64,000 nt of DNA from Lachnospiraceae bacterium. Its GTDB lineage: Bacteria; Bacillota; Clostridia; Lachnospirales; Lachnospiraceae. Of the stretch, positions 37,625 through 46,326 are shown piece by piece. Location of the stretch: the NCBI GenBank assembly GCA_017553505.1, contig JAFZLD010000025.1:265661-329660 (forward strand), read 5' to 3'. How positions within the stretch are numbered: the first letter of the stretch is position 1; every line of letters starts with the position of its first letter. Under the pieces are notes generated by a model. The model was not told where the DNA came from. It searched no databases and was given only the letters and a program-made list of their open reading frames with translations. The position numbers and the translations under genes were made by a program.

Positions 37625-39418
37625 TTACATGGGCGCACATGCGTCTTTGAGCCACTTAAGCTCTTCGCCTTCAAAGTAGGAAGCAGTCTTCTCATAAACG
37701 TCTTTATGATATGCGTTGATGCGCTCGACATCCTTCTCTGAGAGGTATTTCTTGTCCAGAAGCTCCTTATCGAGAGGTGCAAAAGTAAGATGTTCAAACT
37801 TCATGAACTGTCCGTCGCTGTTCTCGACGTCCTTACGGCACAAAATAATATTCTCGATTCTGATGCCGTGGCTTCCGCCTACATATACGCCGGGCTCATC
37901 GCTGACTATCATACCATCCTCAAGGACTGCCTCTCTCATACCGTCAAGATATTTCCATCTGATATTGTGAGGTCCCTCATGAACGTTAAGAATATAGCCT
38001 ACTCCGTGGCCGGTTCCGCACTTATAATCGATACCGAGCTCCCACAAAGGAAGTCTTGCAAGTATATCCACATTACGTCCTGTGCATCCGTATAAGAACT
38101 TCGCATCCGCAAGTGCAAGCATACCTGCCGCAGACTTTGAGTAATGAAGCTTCATCTCGTCGGTAACAGGGCCGCACGCAAATGTTCTGGTAACATCGGT
38201 TGTACCCTTAATGTATTGTCCGCCGGAGTCGATAAGAAGCATGCCTTCGGGCTTAACAACGCTGTAACTCTCGGGAGTGGCGCTGTAATGCATCATGGCC
38301 GCATTGGGGCCGTATCCGCTTATGGTAGGGAAAGAAAGCTCAATGAAGCCGGGCACGTTCTTTCGCAAATTGTCAATGTAATCGGCAGCAGTAAGCTCTG
38401 TAATCTCTATCTTGCCGATGTTCTGCTTAAGCCAATAGTGGAACTTCGATACACATACTGAGTCTTCAATATATGCTTCCTTAAGGCGGGCAATCTCTGT
38501 CTCGTTCTTAATGGCCTTCATAAGTGTTGAAGGGTTGGCCGCATCCACGACTTCAGCCTTGGCACTCAAAGTAAGAAACGAAAGGTAGTTAACCTTCTTG
38601 GTATCAAGAAGAACCTTGCCGTCTAACTTAACACCGTTTAAGAATTCGAATACGTCTTCGTACTTCTTAAGGCTGATGCCGAATGACTCAAGGTAATCGC
38701 GCACTTCATCGGTTGTCTCGCTCTCCTGAAGGAACATAACAGCATCATCAAGAGTGATGTACATATAAGAAAGTGCTACGGGATTACACTCAATATCATT
38801 AGCACGTAAATTGGTAATCCACATAATATCATCAAGAGATGTAAGGAAATGAGCTGTAGTCTCATCTTCTTTCATCTTCTCGCGAATTCTTGAAAGCTTG
38901 GACGCTACGGACTCACCCGTAACATCGTCGCCCAGGATAAATACCTTCGAAGAAGGAAGCGCGGGTCTGTCTTCCCATAAATCTCCTGCAATGTCGATGT
39001 TGCAAAGAAGCTTGCCGTTCTTCTTATCTACTATCTTCTTAAGTTCCTTACCGAGGGATGTGCTTAATGCACGACCGTCAAAAGTAAGGGTCTCGCCTTC
39101 CTTAAAGTTGGCCTTAAGGAATTCACCCATTGTGGGAACGCCTTTCTCGGCCATGCGCATAAGGTCTACGCCGGAACCTGCGAGTTCTCTCTCCGCCTGG
39201 ATAAAGAATCTGCCGTCGGTCCACATCTTGGCAACGTCTTTGTTAAGCATTAAGAAGGCATTCTCGCCGGTAAAACCTGTGTAATGCTCTCTTACCTTGT
39301 AATAGTCCGCTACATATTCGGAACCGTGAAAATCATCACTGGTGCAAAAGAACCAGTCTGCTCCCACCTCAGCCATCTTGGCTCTTAAGGAAGCAATTCT
39401 TTCTGAAACTGCACTCAT
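37625..39418 (-). CDS. Xaa-Pro aminopeptidase (M24B metallopeptidase)
   Basis: Removes N-terminal residues preceding proline from peptides. The 597-aa length fits the large eukaryote-like AMP1/XPNPEP class: two N-terminal creatinase-like domains (about 1-300) and a C-terminal pita-bread domain with LIDSGGQYIKGTTDVTRTF, GTGHGVGYILNVHEGP, VSDEPGVYVGGSHGIRIEN and a Glu ligand. The ATG at 39418 (MSAVSERI) has GGAGG 12 bases upstream within the deoC end; the frame to 39475 would overlap deoC. The start is 7 bases after the deoC stop. Confidence 0.92.
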   Translation of the reverse strand: MSAVSERIASLRAKMAEVGADWFFCTSDDFHGSEYVADYYKVREHYTGFTGENAFLMLNKDVAKMWTDGRFFIQAERELAGSGVDLMRMAEKGVPTMGEFLKANFKEGETLTFDGRALSTSLGKELKKIVDKKNGKLLCNIDIAGDLWEDRPALPSSKVFILGDDVTGESVASKLSRIREKMKEDETTAHFLTSLDDIMWITNLRANDIECNPVALSYMYITLDDAVMFLQESETTDEVRDYLESFGISLKKYEDVFEFLNGVKLDGKVLLDTKKVNYLSFLTLSAKAEVVDAANPSTLMKAIKNETEIARLKEAYIEDSVCVSKFHYWLKQNIGKIEITELTAADYIDNLRKNVPGFIELSFPTISGYGPNAAMMHYSATPESYSVVKPEGMLLIDSGGQYIKGTTDVTRTFACGPVTDEMKLHYSKSAAGMLALADAKFLYGCTGRNVDILARLPLWELGIDYKCGTGHGVGYILNVHEGPHNIRWKYLDGMREAVLEDGMIVSDEPGVYVGGSHGIRIENIILCRKDVENSDGQFMKFEHLTFAPLDKELLDKKYLSEKDVERINAYHKDVYEKTASYFEGEELKWLKDACAPM

Positions 39419-39425
39419 GTTACGA

Positions 39426-40073
39426 TTAAGCCTCCAAGATTGAAATTGCACTGGAAGTACCGAGTCTGTCGGCACCGAGGCTTAAGAATGTTTCCATGTC
39501 TTCCTGTGTACGGATTCCGCCTGCGGCCTTAATCTTAACGTCGGGACCTACGTGCTCTTTGAAAAGCTTAACATCATCAAAAGTAGCTCCGCCGGTACCA
39601 AAGCCGGTAGAAGTCTTAATGTATTCAGCCTTAGCGCGTGTTACGCATCCGCAAAGCTTAATCTTCTCTTCATCGGTAAGATAGCAGGTCTCGATGATAA
39701 CCTTTAAAATCTTATCGTCGCAAGCAGCCTTGATAGTCTTGATTTCCTCTTCGATCTTGTCGAAGTCGCCGTTCTTGGCATCGTTGATGTTGATTACCAT
39801 ATCAACTTCATTGGCGCCGTCTTTAATAGCTTCTTTAGCCTCAACAACCTTAGCTGCGGTTACGGAGTATCCGAGAGGGAAACCGATTACGGTACAGATG
39901 TTGAAGTCCTTACCGTACTTGTCGTGGATTCTCTTGATATAGCAAGGGGGAACGCATACGGATGCAGTCTTATACTTAACTGCCTCGTCGCAAAGCTTAA
40001 CGATATCCTCCCATGTGGCAAAAGCCTTTAATTGTGTGTGATCTACATGACTGTACAATTCCTGTTTGGTCAT
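39426..40073 (-). CDS. deoC: Deoxyribose-phosphate aldolase
   Basis: Cleaves 2-deoxyribose 5-phosphate to glyceraldehyde 3-phosphate and acetaldehyde in deoxynucleoside salvage. The 215-aa TIM-barrel has the Schiff-base lysine in AEYIKTSTGFG, the second active-site Lys in ILKVIIETCYL, and VIGFPLGY/EVDMVIN. AAAGGAGG is well placed before the ATG. It sits between a small membrane protein and an Xaa-Pro aminopeptidase; no other deo genes are adjacent, so its placement gives no specific hint. Confidence 0.95.
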   Translation of the reverse strand: MTKQELYSHVDHTQLKAFATWEDIVKLCDEAVKYKTASVCVPPCYIKRIHDKYGKDFNICTVIGFPLGYSVTAAKVVEAKEAIKDGANEVDMVININDAKNGDFDKIEEEIKTIKAACDDKILKVIIETCYLTDEEKIKLCGCVTRAKAEYIKTSTGFGTGGATFDDVKLFKEHVGPDVKIKAAGGIRTQEDMETFLSLGADRLGTSSAISILEA

Positions 40074-40108
40074 AGTTTTGATCCTCCTTTTCTAATCTTC
40101 TCTCATTA

Positions 40109-40441
40109 TTAAAACAAATATTTATTCTGCGCCTTAACCGTGATTACAGCATAAATGACAAGAACTATGATTGACCCTGCATTGGCGATTATGTGAAACC
40201 AGTCATTGATAGGTCTGAAGTTCTCATATATAAGCACCGCGCTCAAAGCACAGATTAAGATACCGAAAATCATATTTATCTTATACATATAACTGATGTA
40301 GCCGGGGATGTCATGCGCCCTTTCAAGCTTAATCTTGGCGCTGAGCAACTGCTTGGGAATCTCTCCGCTGGCTTTCATCTTAACAGTCATATAAATAAGA
40401 TAAAGTCCCCATAAAAATATAAAAACGGTTATTGCTATCAT
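40109..40441 (-). CDS. Small three-helix membrane protein, unknown
   Basis: A 110-aa product with three hydrophobic helices (about 2-18, 52-70 and 82-103) separated by a basic loop (KMKASGEIPKQLLSAKIKLERAHDIPG). Its ATG overlaps the stop of the GGDEF gene as ATGA, so translation is probably coupled. I recognise no family. It could be a membrane partner of the upstream GGDEF protein, but that is only positional inference. Confidence 0.7.
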   Translation of the reverse strand: MIAITVFIFLWGLYLIYMTVKMKASGEIPKQLLSAKIKLERAHDIPGYISYMYKINMIFGILICALSAVLIYENFRPINDWFHIIANAGSIIVLVIYAVITVKAQNKYLF

Positions 40442-41796
40442 GCGTTTCTCTCTTCCTTGTCACCCAACATTTCTTCCATATCATACTTAAGCAAAATGTT
40501 CTGATTATGGTTATTCTCATTCCAGTTATCAAGTATACGTCCCACCGCAACCTGACGACTCTGCTCATCCGCATCTATAAGGATTACTATGTACTGGTTA
40601 TTGGTATATCTTGCGGATACGTCATTCTTACGAAGCGTACCGCGTACGCAGTCTTCAAGCGTTCTCATGGCTTTATGAAGGTCTCCCGCGTCAGATTCCT
40701 TTTGCATGGAAAGGTCCTTAAGTGTAAAAAGAATCAGCTGAATCTTGCTTGAAGTTCTCGAGACGTAACGCTTCAAAAATCTGTAAATGTTCTTAAAGCT
40801 GTTGTATTCAACCTTAAACGGTCCGTCGTCTTCGTCATCTTCATCGATTCCGCCCATTAAATCCGACAAATCGATGGCTCCTTCATTGTCGTTCTTAAGA
40901 AAAGAATACTTCTCGGCTGAATCATAGAAGTGAAACCCGGACTTGCCGTTATTTTTGACAAAATAAAGCGCTTTGTCCGCGTTATTATATAATTCGATAA
41001 ATGTCTTGCCGTCAAAAGGATAAGCCGAAATGCCGACCGAAACAGAGCTTGCGGAATCGTCGTTCTTAATGATGCAAAGCTCTCTCTCGACTTCCTTGAT
41101 AAGCGAAGCCACTCTTTCTTCGAGCATCTCGCGTCCGTAGCAGTTGTTAAGGAATACTGCAAACTCGTCTCCACCGAGTCGCGCCACAATATCATCTTTG
41201 TGTACAAATCTGCTTAAGGTGTCTGCAAAAGCAACCAGCGCTTCATCACCGACAACATGGCCGTAGTGATCGTTGATACCCTTGAAATTATCAAGGTCCA
41301 TAATCATAAACGTACCAGTAGTGTCGGGCGAAAGATTGTCTATCTGCGTCTGCATATAGTTACGGTTCCAAAGACCCGTAAGTGAATCCTTCAAAGCGGC
41401 TCTTTTAATCTCGCGAGTCTTCTCATCCTGGAAAAGTGCACGCTCAATACGACCCACCATAACCTCGGGCTCATAAGGCTTTCTGATAAAGTCATAAGCA
41501 CCGAGTCTTAAGCCTTTTAATTCGCTTTCGCTCTCTGTATCGGCCGTAAGAAAGATAATCGGAATATCTTCAAAGCCTCTTATCTCTCTGATTCTCTCAA
41601 AAGTCTCGTACCCGTCCATACCGGGCATCTTAACGTCAAGAAGTACAAGGTCGGGCTTAACCTTGGAAAGCATGCTCAATGCCTGCTCACCGGACTTGGC
41701 CATTGAAAGCGAATATTTGTTACGTAATATCTCCCCTAAGCATTTAAGATTCGTGGTAACGTCATCGACGATCAGAATCTGTTTCTTAACCTTCAC
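40438..41796 (-). CDS. Response regulator diguanylate cyclase with second degenerate GGDEF domain
   Basis: The 452-aa product has a receiver domain (4-120; ILIVDDVTT with phosphoacceptor Asp in LVLLDVKMPGMDG), a catalytic GGDEF domain (about 135-300; RLGGDEFAVFL near 205) and a second GGDEF-like domain (about 330-445). In the first domain the inhibitory RxxD site reads HKDD, so it is degraded. In the second, the active motif reads TNNQY but the RxxD site is intact (RKND), suggesting c-di-GMP binding without synthesis. Start codon is GTG at 41796. It follows thrC by 24 bases. Its cognate kinase is not adjacent. Confidence 0.9.
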   Translation of the reverse strand: MKVKKQILIVDDVTTNLKCLGEILRNKYSLSMAKSGEQALSMLSKVKPDLVLLDVKMPGMDGYETFERIREIRGFEDIPIIFLTADTESESELKGLRLGAYDFIRKPYEPEVMVGRIERALFQDEKTREIKRAALKDSLTGLWNRNYMQTQIDNLSPDTTGTFMIMDLDNFKGINDHYGHVVGDEALVAFADTLSRFVHKDDIVARLGGDEFAVFLNNCYGREMLEERVASLIKEVERELCIIKNDDSASSVSVGISAYPFDGKTFIELYNNADKALYFVKNNGKSGFHFYDSAEKYSFLKNDNEGAIDLSDLMGGIDEDDEDDGPFKVEYNSFKNIYRFLKRYVSRTSSKIQLILFTLKDLSMQKESDAGDLHKAMRTLEDCVRGTLRKNDVSARYTNNQYIVILIDADEQSRQVAVGRILDNWNENNHNQNILLKYDMEEMLGDKEERNA

Positions 41797-41820
41797 GATA
41801 GTTGTATCCCCTGATTCTCT

Positions 41821-43305
41821 TTATTCTATTCCGATGTTTTCCATTACAAGCTTCTTCATGTCTGCAATCTCGCATACGGTGTCGTGTACGACGGGTGAAG
41901 TGCGGATTTCATTGATTGCATTAGGAATCTCTACATTGGCGGTCTTGGAAAGAACGTCAATGAGTTTGAAATCGTCTTCCTTTTCATATGCGGGGTCAAT
42001 TGCCTTCATAACGGAACGAGCAAACTTGAAAGGACTTGCCGTTGAAGCAATTACGGTCTTGGTGTAGTCGCCTGTTGCCTTAACGTACTTGTCGTAAGAA
42101 GCCGCCGCAACTGCTGTATGTGTATCGATTACATAGCCGGTCTCTTCGTAAAGTGACTTAATCTTGCCGCTGCAATCGTTCCAGTCTGCGAACTCGCCCA
42201 CAAACTGGTCCTTAACCTTGGCAAAAGAATCCTTTATGTCATAAATTCCCTTGGTCTTAAGGGATTCCATAAGTTTCTTGTTCTTAGCGGCATCGCAACC
42301 TGTGGAGAGGTAAATAAGTCTCTCAAGGTTAGAAGAAATAAGTATATCCATTGAAGGAGAATCTGTAAGGATAAACTCTCTGTTCTTGTCGTATACGCCG
42401 TCTTTAAAGAAGTCGAAAAGCACCTTGTTGTCATTGGATGCGCAGATAAGCTTGTTAACGGGAAGTCCCATGTTCTTGGCATAAAATGCGGCAAGGATGT
42501 TACCGAAGTTACCGGTTGGAACGCAGATATTAATCTTCTCGCCGTCTTTAATACGGTCTTCCTTAAGAAGCTTGCCGTAGGCATACACATAATATGCAAT
42601 CTGGGGCACAAGTCTGCCGATGTTGATGGAATTAGCACTTGAAAATTGAAAGCCGGCCTCAGCCATCTTCTCTTTAAGCTCTGCATCTCCGAAAAGTTCC
42701 TTAACCTTAGACTGGCAATCGTCGAAGTTACCCTTAACACCGATAACCTTGGTGTTGGATTCCTTCTGAGTAATCATCTGAAGCTCCTGAACCTTGGATA
42801 CGCCTCCCTTGGGGTAGAATACAATGATTCTGGTACCGGGCACGCCTGCGAATCCTGCAAGAGCTGCCTTACCGGTGTCGCCGCTGGTAGCGGTAAGAAT
42901 TACGATTTCTTTGTCCGATTTGTTCTTACGGGCTGCGGTGGTAAGTAAGTGAGGAAGGATGGAAAGTGCCATATCCTTAAACGCTATGGTCTTACCGTGG
43001 AACAGCTCCAGGTAATATGTTCCTTCAGCTTCTACAAGGGGAGCAATCTCTTCGGTATCGAACTTGGAGTCGTATGCTCTCTCTATGCAGTTTCTGAGTT
43101 CATCTTCCGTATAGTCAAAAAGAAAGTCTTTCATGACCGTGTATGCGGTCTCCTGATAACTCATTTCGCTAATCTCGCGAAGCGATTTGGTAAGCTGCGG
43201 AATCTCACTGGGCACGAAAAGGCCGCCGTCGTCGGAAAGTCCCTTTAAAACAGCTTCCGAAGCAGTAAGCTTAATGGAATTGTCTCTGGTACTTGTATAG
43301 AACAT
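41821..43305 (-). CDS. thrC: Threonine synthase
   Basis: PLP enzyme converting O-phosphohomoserine to threonine. The 494-aa length and N-terminal TRDNSIKLTASEAVLKGLSDDGGL match the long bacterial/fungal class. The PLP lysine is in HGKTIAFKDMAL and the glycine-rich phosphate site in TATSGDTGKAALAG. The ATG at 43305 (MFYTSTRDN) has AGGAGA seven bases upstream; the track to 43377 overlaps the promoter. It has its own promoter and is followed without a terminator by the GGDEF gene. Confidence 0.95.
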   Translation of the reverse strand: MFYTSTRDNSIKLTASEAVLKGLSDDGGLFVPSEIPQLTKSLREISEMSYQETAYTVMKDFLFDYTEDELRNCIERAYDSKFDTEEIAPLVEAEGTYYLELFHGKTIAFKDMALSILPHLLTTAARKNKSDKEIVILTATSGDTGKAALAGFAGVPGTRIIVFYPKGGVSKVQELQMITQKESNTKVIGVKGNFDDCQSKVKELFGDAELKEKMAEAGFQFSSANSINIGRLVPQIAYYVYAYGKLLKEDRIKDGEKINICVPTGNFGNILAAFYAKNMGLPVNKLICASNDNKVLFDFFKDGVYDKNREFILTDSPSMDILISSNLERLIYLSTGCDAAKNKKLMESLKTKGIYDIKDSFAKVKDQFVGEFADWNDCSGKIKSLYEETGYVIDTHTAVAAASYDKYVKATGDYTKTVIASTASPFKFARSVMKAIDPAYEKEDDFKLIDVLSKTANVEIPNAINEIRTSPVVHDTVCEIADMKKLVMENIGIE

Positions 43306-43342
43306 GAATGATTCTCCTGTAGATTTGTATATTATATTGGCT

Positions 43343-43371
43343 CCTATAAATGTAACCGAAAATTCTGTCAA
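43343..43371 (-). promoter_or_regulatory. thrC promoter
   Basis: Minus strand: perfect -35 TTGACA (43366-43371), 17-base spacer, -10 TATAGG (43343-43348). A perfect TATAAT also lies at 43331-43336 but lacks a good -35, so either could be used. Confidence 0.5.
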
Positions 43372-43390
43372 GTTCAAGTGTTAAAGCAAA

Positions 43391-43417
43391 AAACCCTTCG
43401 GATAAACCGAAGGGTTT
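43391..43417 (-). terminator. Terminator after cstA
   Basis: An 11-bp stem (AAACCCTTCGG with CCGAAGGGTTT), 5-base loop, T-rich on the minus-strand 3' side. Confidence 0.9.
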
Positions 43418-43435
43418 CTTTGTGCAAAATCACTA

Positions 43436-45166
43436 TTAGTTCTTTTTAGCCTTAGCCTGTGCAGAGAATGTCTTAACGCCCTGTACAATTAAGATAATTG
43501 CAAGTACAAACATTGCAGCTGCGAATACAAGCTGGAACCAGTCGCCCCAAGCTGCAGCCTTATCGGGTACGAGACCTGCGATAAGTTTAACAATGCTTAC
43601 AACCTTCATAGCAAGGAATGTAAGTGTTGCCGCAAGCATGAAAATCATGGGGATAAAGAACATCTTATTGTTCTTGCCTACTTCACCGAGCCATGCAGCT
43701 ACTGCCATAAGAGCGATACCTGCAAGGAGCTGGTTGGCTGCACCGAAGAGTCCCCAAATCTGGGAGAGGCTTAAGCCGCCGAGTACGCAACCGATAACAA
43801 CCATGAGGGTTGTACCGAATAAGGGATGTGCAAGAACTTTTCTGATACCCTTAGCGTCTTTCCATGTATTCTCCTCATCCTTAAGAAAGAGCTCGGAGAA
43901 CATGAAACGTGAAAGTCTTGTACCAGTATCAAGGCTGGTAAGAGCGAATACGGATACAGCAAGTGTAAGTAATGCGTAGATTGTCTTGTAAACGCTAGTA
44001 GCATCAGAGGTGGAGAACATTGTAGCAATACCTGCTGCGAAGTAGTTGGCAGGTGATGTGCCGAGTTCCTTGGCCTGATACTTACTGAAGATCATACCAA
44101 CCGCAATGAGGGCGATGATGCCGAGTGCGGATTCGATAAGCATTGAGCCGTAGCCGATAGCCTTGGCGTTCTTCTCGTTGTCAAGCTGCTTACTGGAAGT
44201 ACCGGTTGAAATAAGTGAATGGAAACCGGAGCAAGCACCACATGCAACAGTGATGAACAATGCGGGGAAAAGGTTACCGAGTCCGTTGGACCAGCCTGTG
44301 AAAGCGGGAATTTCGAACTTGGCATTGCCTGTAATTGCACAAACGATAATACCTACAACAGCAACGATCATCATTGCATAAAGAAGAAAGCTGGAGAGGT
44401 AATCTCTGGGCTGAAGCATAATCCATACGGGAATCAAAGATGCAACAGCGATATAAATACCGATAACGATGATCCATGCGGTACGGGTCATAGCAAAACC
44501 GCAGTTAAGACCTACAACAACAGCAATAACGATACCTGCGATACCGATGATGGTAGCGGGTAAAGTCTTCACGCCGCACTTGTTGGTAAGTACACCGTAG
44601 ATAATTGCAAGAACGATGAATAACAGGGAAATCATTGCAGTAGTCTGTGTGCCTGTAGGACCGGTAACAAAGCCCAATGTCTTGGGAGCATCTGCAGCGG
44701 TAGCAAAAGTAGCTGCTACGACGTTAACGAAAGATGCGATAACAAGGATGAGTACCAGCAAAGCAAACACGATAAAGAGCTTCTTAGCCTTGGATCCCAT
44801 GGAATCCTTGATAATCTCACCAACTGATTTTCCGTCATGACGAATGGATGCAAAAAGCGAACCAAAGTCCTGAAGACCGCCAAAGAAAATACCACCGATA
44901 ACACACCAAAGGAAAACCGGAACCCAACCGAATACGGAAGCCTGAATAGGTCCGTTGATAGGGCCTGCGCCTGCTATTGATGAAAAATGGTGACCCATTA
45001 ATACTGCGGGCTTAGCTGCCACGTAGTCAACACCGTCTTCTTTTTCATATGCAGGTGTCTTTTTGTTGGGGTCGATGCCCCACTGTTTTGCAAGCCATGA
45101 ACCGTATGTTACATAGCCGATTACCAGCAAAACAATTGCCGCAAGAACAATTAATAATGCAGTCAT
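43436..45166 (-). CDS. cstA: CstA/BtsT-family carbon starvation transporter
   Basis: A 576-aa integral membrane protein with about 16 helices, family motifs GHHFSSIAGAGPINGP, CACSGFHSLISTGTSSKQL and DTGTRLSRF, and a conserved GIDPNKKTPA near residue 32. Relatives import pyruvate or peptides (E. coli BtsT, CstA). It sits between thrC and a small unknown gene with a terminator downstream. Substrate is not resolved by sequence; peptide uptake would fit with two aminopeptidase genes nearby. Confidence 0.93.
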   Translation of the reverse strand: MTALLIVLAAIVLLVIGYVTYGSWLAKQWGIDPNKKTPAYEKEDGVDYVAAKPAVLMGHHFSSIAGAGPINGPIQASVFGWVPVFLWCVIGGIFFGGLQDFGSLFASIRHDGKSVGEIIKDSMGSKAKKLFIVFALLVLILVIASFVNVVAATFATAADAPKTLGFVTGPTGTQTTAMISLLFIVLAIIYGVLTNKCGVKTLPATIIGIAGIVIAVVVGLNCGFAMTRTAWIIVIGIYIAVASLIPVWIMLQPRDYLSSFLLYAMMIVAVVGIIVCAITGNAKFEIPAFTGWSNGLGNLFPALFITVACGACSGFHSLISTGTSSKQLDNEKNAKAIGYGSMLIESALGIIALIAVGMIFSKYQAKELGTSPANYFAAGIATMFSTSDATSVYKTIYALLTLAVSVFALTSLDTGTRLSRFMFSELFLKDEENTWKDAKGIRKVLAHPLFGTTLMVVIGCVLGGLSLSQIWGLFGAANQLLAGIALMAVAAWLGEVGKNNKMFFIPMIFMLAATLTFLAMKVVSIVKLIAGLVPDKAAAWGDWFQLVFAAAMFVLAIILIVQGVKTFSAQAKAKKN

Positions 45167-45231
45167 TTCTGTCTCCTTTTACTGTAAGAGTATTGATAAT
45201 GCCGTGGTAAAAGGGATATTGTCCCATGTAC

Positions 45232-45720
45232 CTATTTATTGTTAATGATCTTCTTTAAGTCTCTGCCGTGGCGGTTGTAGGCAGTTTTACCGTTTGAAAG
45301 ATCAATAGCAATCAATTTGTAATTGCTCCATCCGTGGATGGTAAATAAATATGATTTGGAATGTTTAAACTTCTTAATCTGCTTAAAAGCGTCTTCTTCA
45401 ATCTTATCCGCAATAATTATGAGTGTGACATCGGAATTACGGTGTCCGGACTTAGGAACCACTCTTGAAAGTCCCGTCTCCCACGCTGTCCTGTCAAGTT
45501 CTGTAAGCTTTTCAAAGGTTAAGTCTTCTTCCGATGCGAAAAAAACATATTCGTTGGAATCCATTTCGGAAATCTTGGCGGATTTAACCAAGATATATTG
45601 TTCATTGTGTGATGTAAAATCGGCTTCAGCCACAAAAGGTGGCGTTACACCATCTTTACGTATCGTATAGTAGCGTGTGAATGCATTGAGCACGCTTTCA
45701 AGCTTCTCTTCCCTGGTCAT
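45232..45720 (-). CDS. Conserved-looking protein of unknown function (162 aa)
   Basis: Soluble alpha/beta protein without signal or membrane segment. Visible segments include EADFTSHNEQYILVKSAKIS, YVFFASEEDL, SDVTLIIIADKI and SKSYLFTIHGWSNYKLIAID, with a basic C-terminus ending KKIINNK. I do not recognise a domain. Its ATG overlaps the stop of the upstream 119-aa gene, so the two are translationally coupled and probably functionally linked. Confidence 0.75.
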   Translation of the reverse strand: MTREEKLESVLNAFTRYYTIRKDGVTPPFVAEADFTSHNEQYILVKSAKISEMDSNEYVFFASEEDLTFEKLTELDRTAWETGLSRVVPKSGHRNSDVTLIIIADKIEEDAFKQIKKFKHSKSYLFTIHGWSNYKLIAIDLSNGKTAYNRHGRDLKKIINNK

Positions 45721-46076
45721 TTTGCTTCCGATTCCCCTTTGTACATTGTGTCGATGTGGGGAGCCTTTTCTTTCAATTTTTCTAAGATTTCCTTGGCGGA
45801 TTTGGTGCCGGATACTCCGATATTCGCAACCTCGGTACCGTATGATATAAGCACCAACGATTCAGCCGGAATAGAACCCTTACGACCGCTCACCATGTAA
45901 ACGCGTCTGAAAACCGCATTTAAATCCTCATAAGCGATGTAATATGTCTTGAAGAATTTGCGAAAAAAAAGATGGCGCTTTGAAAGACCGATAATTCCAT
46001 ACTTATCCGCAGAATCATCTTCACTCTTCAAAACGTCTCTGTCTTCTTCTTTGCCTATTAAACTTTTGTAACTCAT
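45717..46076 (-). CDS. Small protein of unknown function (119 aa), possible PH-like fold
   Basis: The 119-aa product has a central beta-rich core (YGIIGLSKRHLFFRKF, YIAYEDLNAVFRRVYM, ESLVLISYG) and a helical C-terminus, a pattern that would fit a PH-like or GRAM-like domain; this is by eye only. No signal peptide. It starts a two-gene unit with the 162-aa gene (4-base overlap) and faces the AP2 gene divergently, with its own promoter carrying tandem GTTAAAAC repeats. Confidence 0.72.
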   Translation of the reverse strand: MSYKSLIGKEEDRDVLKSEDDSADKYGIIGLSKRHLFFRKFFKTYYIAYEDLNAVFRRVYMVSGRKGSIPAESLVLISYGTEVANIGVSGTKSAKEILEKLKEKAPHIDTMYKGESEAK

Positions 46077-46101
46077 AACCCGCCCTTTGTTGCTTTACTA
46101 A

Positions 46102-46117
46102 GTTAAAACGTTAAAAC
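46102..46117. repeat. Perfect tandem octamer GTTAAAAC x2 at a promoter
   Basis: Two abutting copies of GTTAAAAC (46102-46109 and 46110-46117) lie immediately downstream of the -10 box of the 45717-46076 gene, around its expected start site. Tandem direct repeats at this spot suggest a regulator site. Confidence 0.5.
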
Positions 46118-46118
46118 A

Positions 46119-46147
46119 ATTTTATTCCAACTTAATTCAATAATCAA
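46119..46147 (-). promoter_or_regulatory. Promoter of the two-gene unit 45232-46076
   Basis: Minus strand: -35 TTGATT (46142-46147), 17-base spacer, -10 TAAAAT (46119-46124). Confidence 0.6.
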
Positions 46148-46181
46148 TAGTTTTGTTTATATTTTTTTAATAATTGAGGCG

Positions 46182-46272
46182 GAACAAACCTAAAGGGTTT
46201 GTTCAAAGCCGACCGATAATAAATTACTTCAGGAATTTATTATAGAACAGGAAAAAACGTGTAGCGTTTTTT
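46182..46272 (+). other. Three consecutive hairpins upstream of the AP2 gene
   Basis: Stem 1: GAACAAACC/GGTTTGTTC (46182-46204), 9 bp, loop 5. Stem 2: ATAATAAATT/AATTTATTAT (46216-46243), 10 bp, loop 8. Stem 3: AAAAAACG/CGTTTTTT (46252-46272), 8 bp, loop 5, terminator-like in both directions. All are perfect. They fill the intergenic space between the divergent promoter and the AP2 gene; no known riboswitch class is recognised. Confidence 0.6.
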
Positions 46273-46326
46273 ATGGTTTAAAAAGTATGCAAACTATGAG
46301 ATAATTTAGTTATCGGAGGTTACAGA

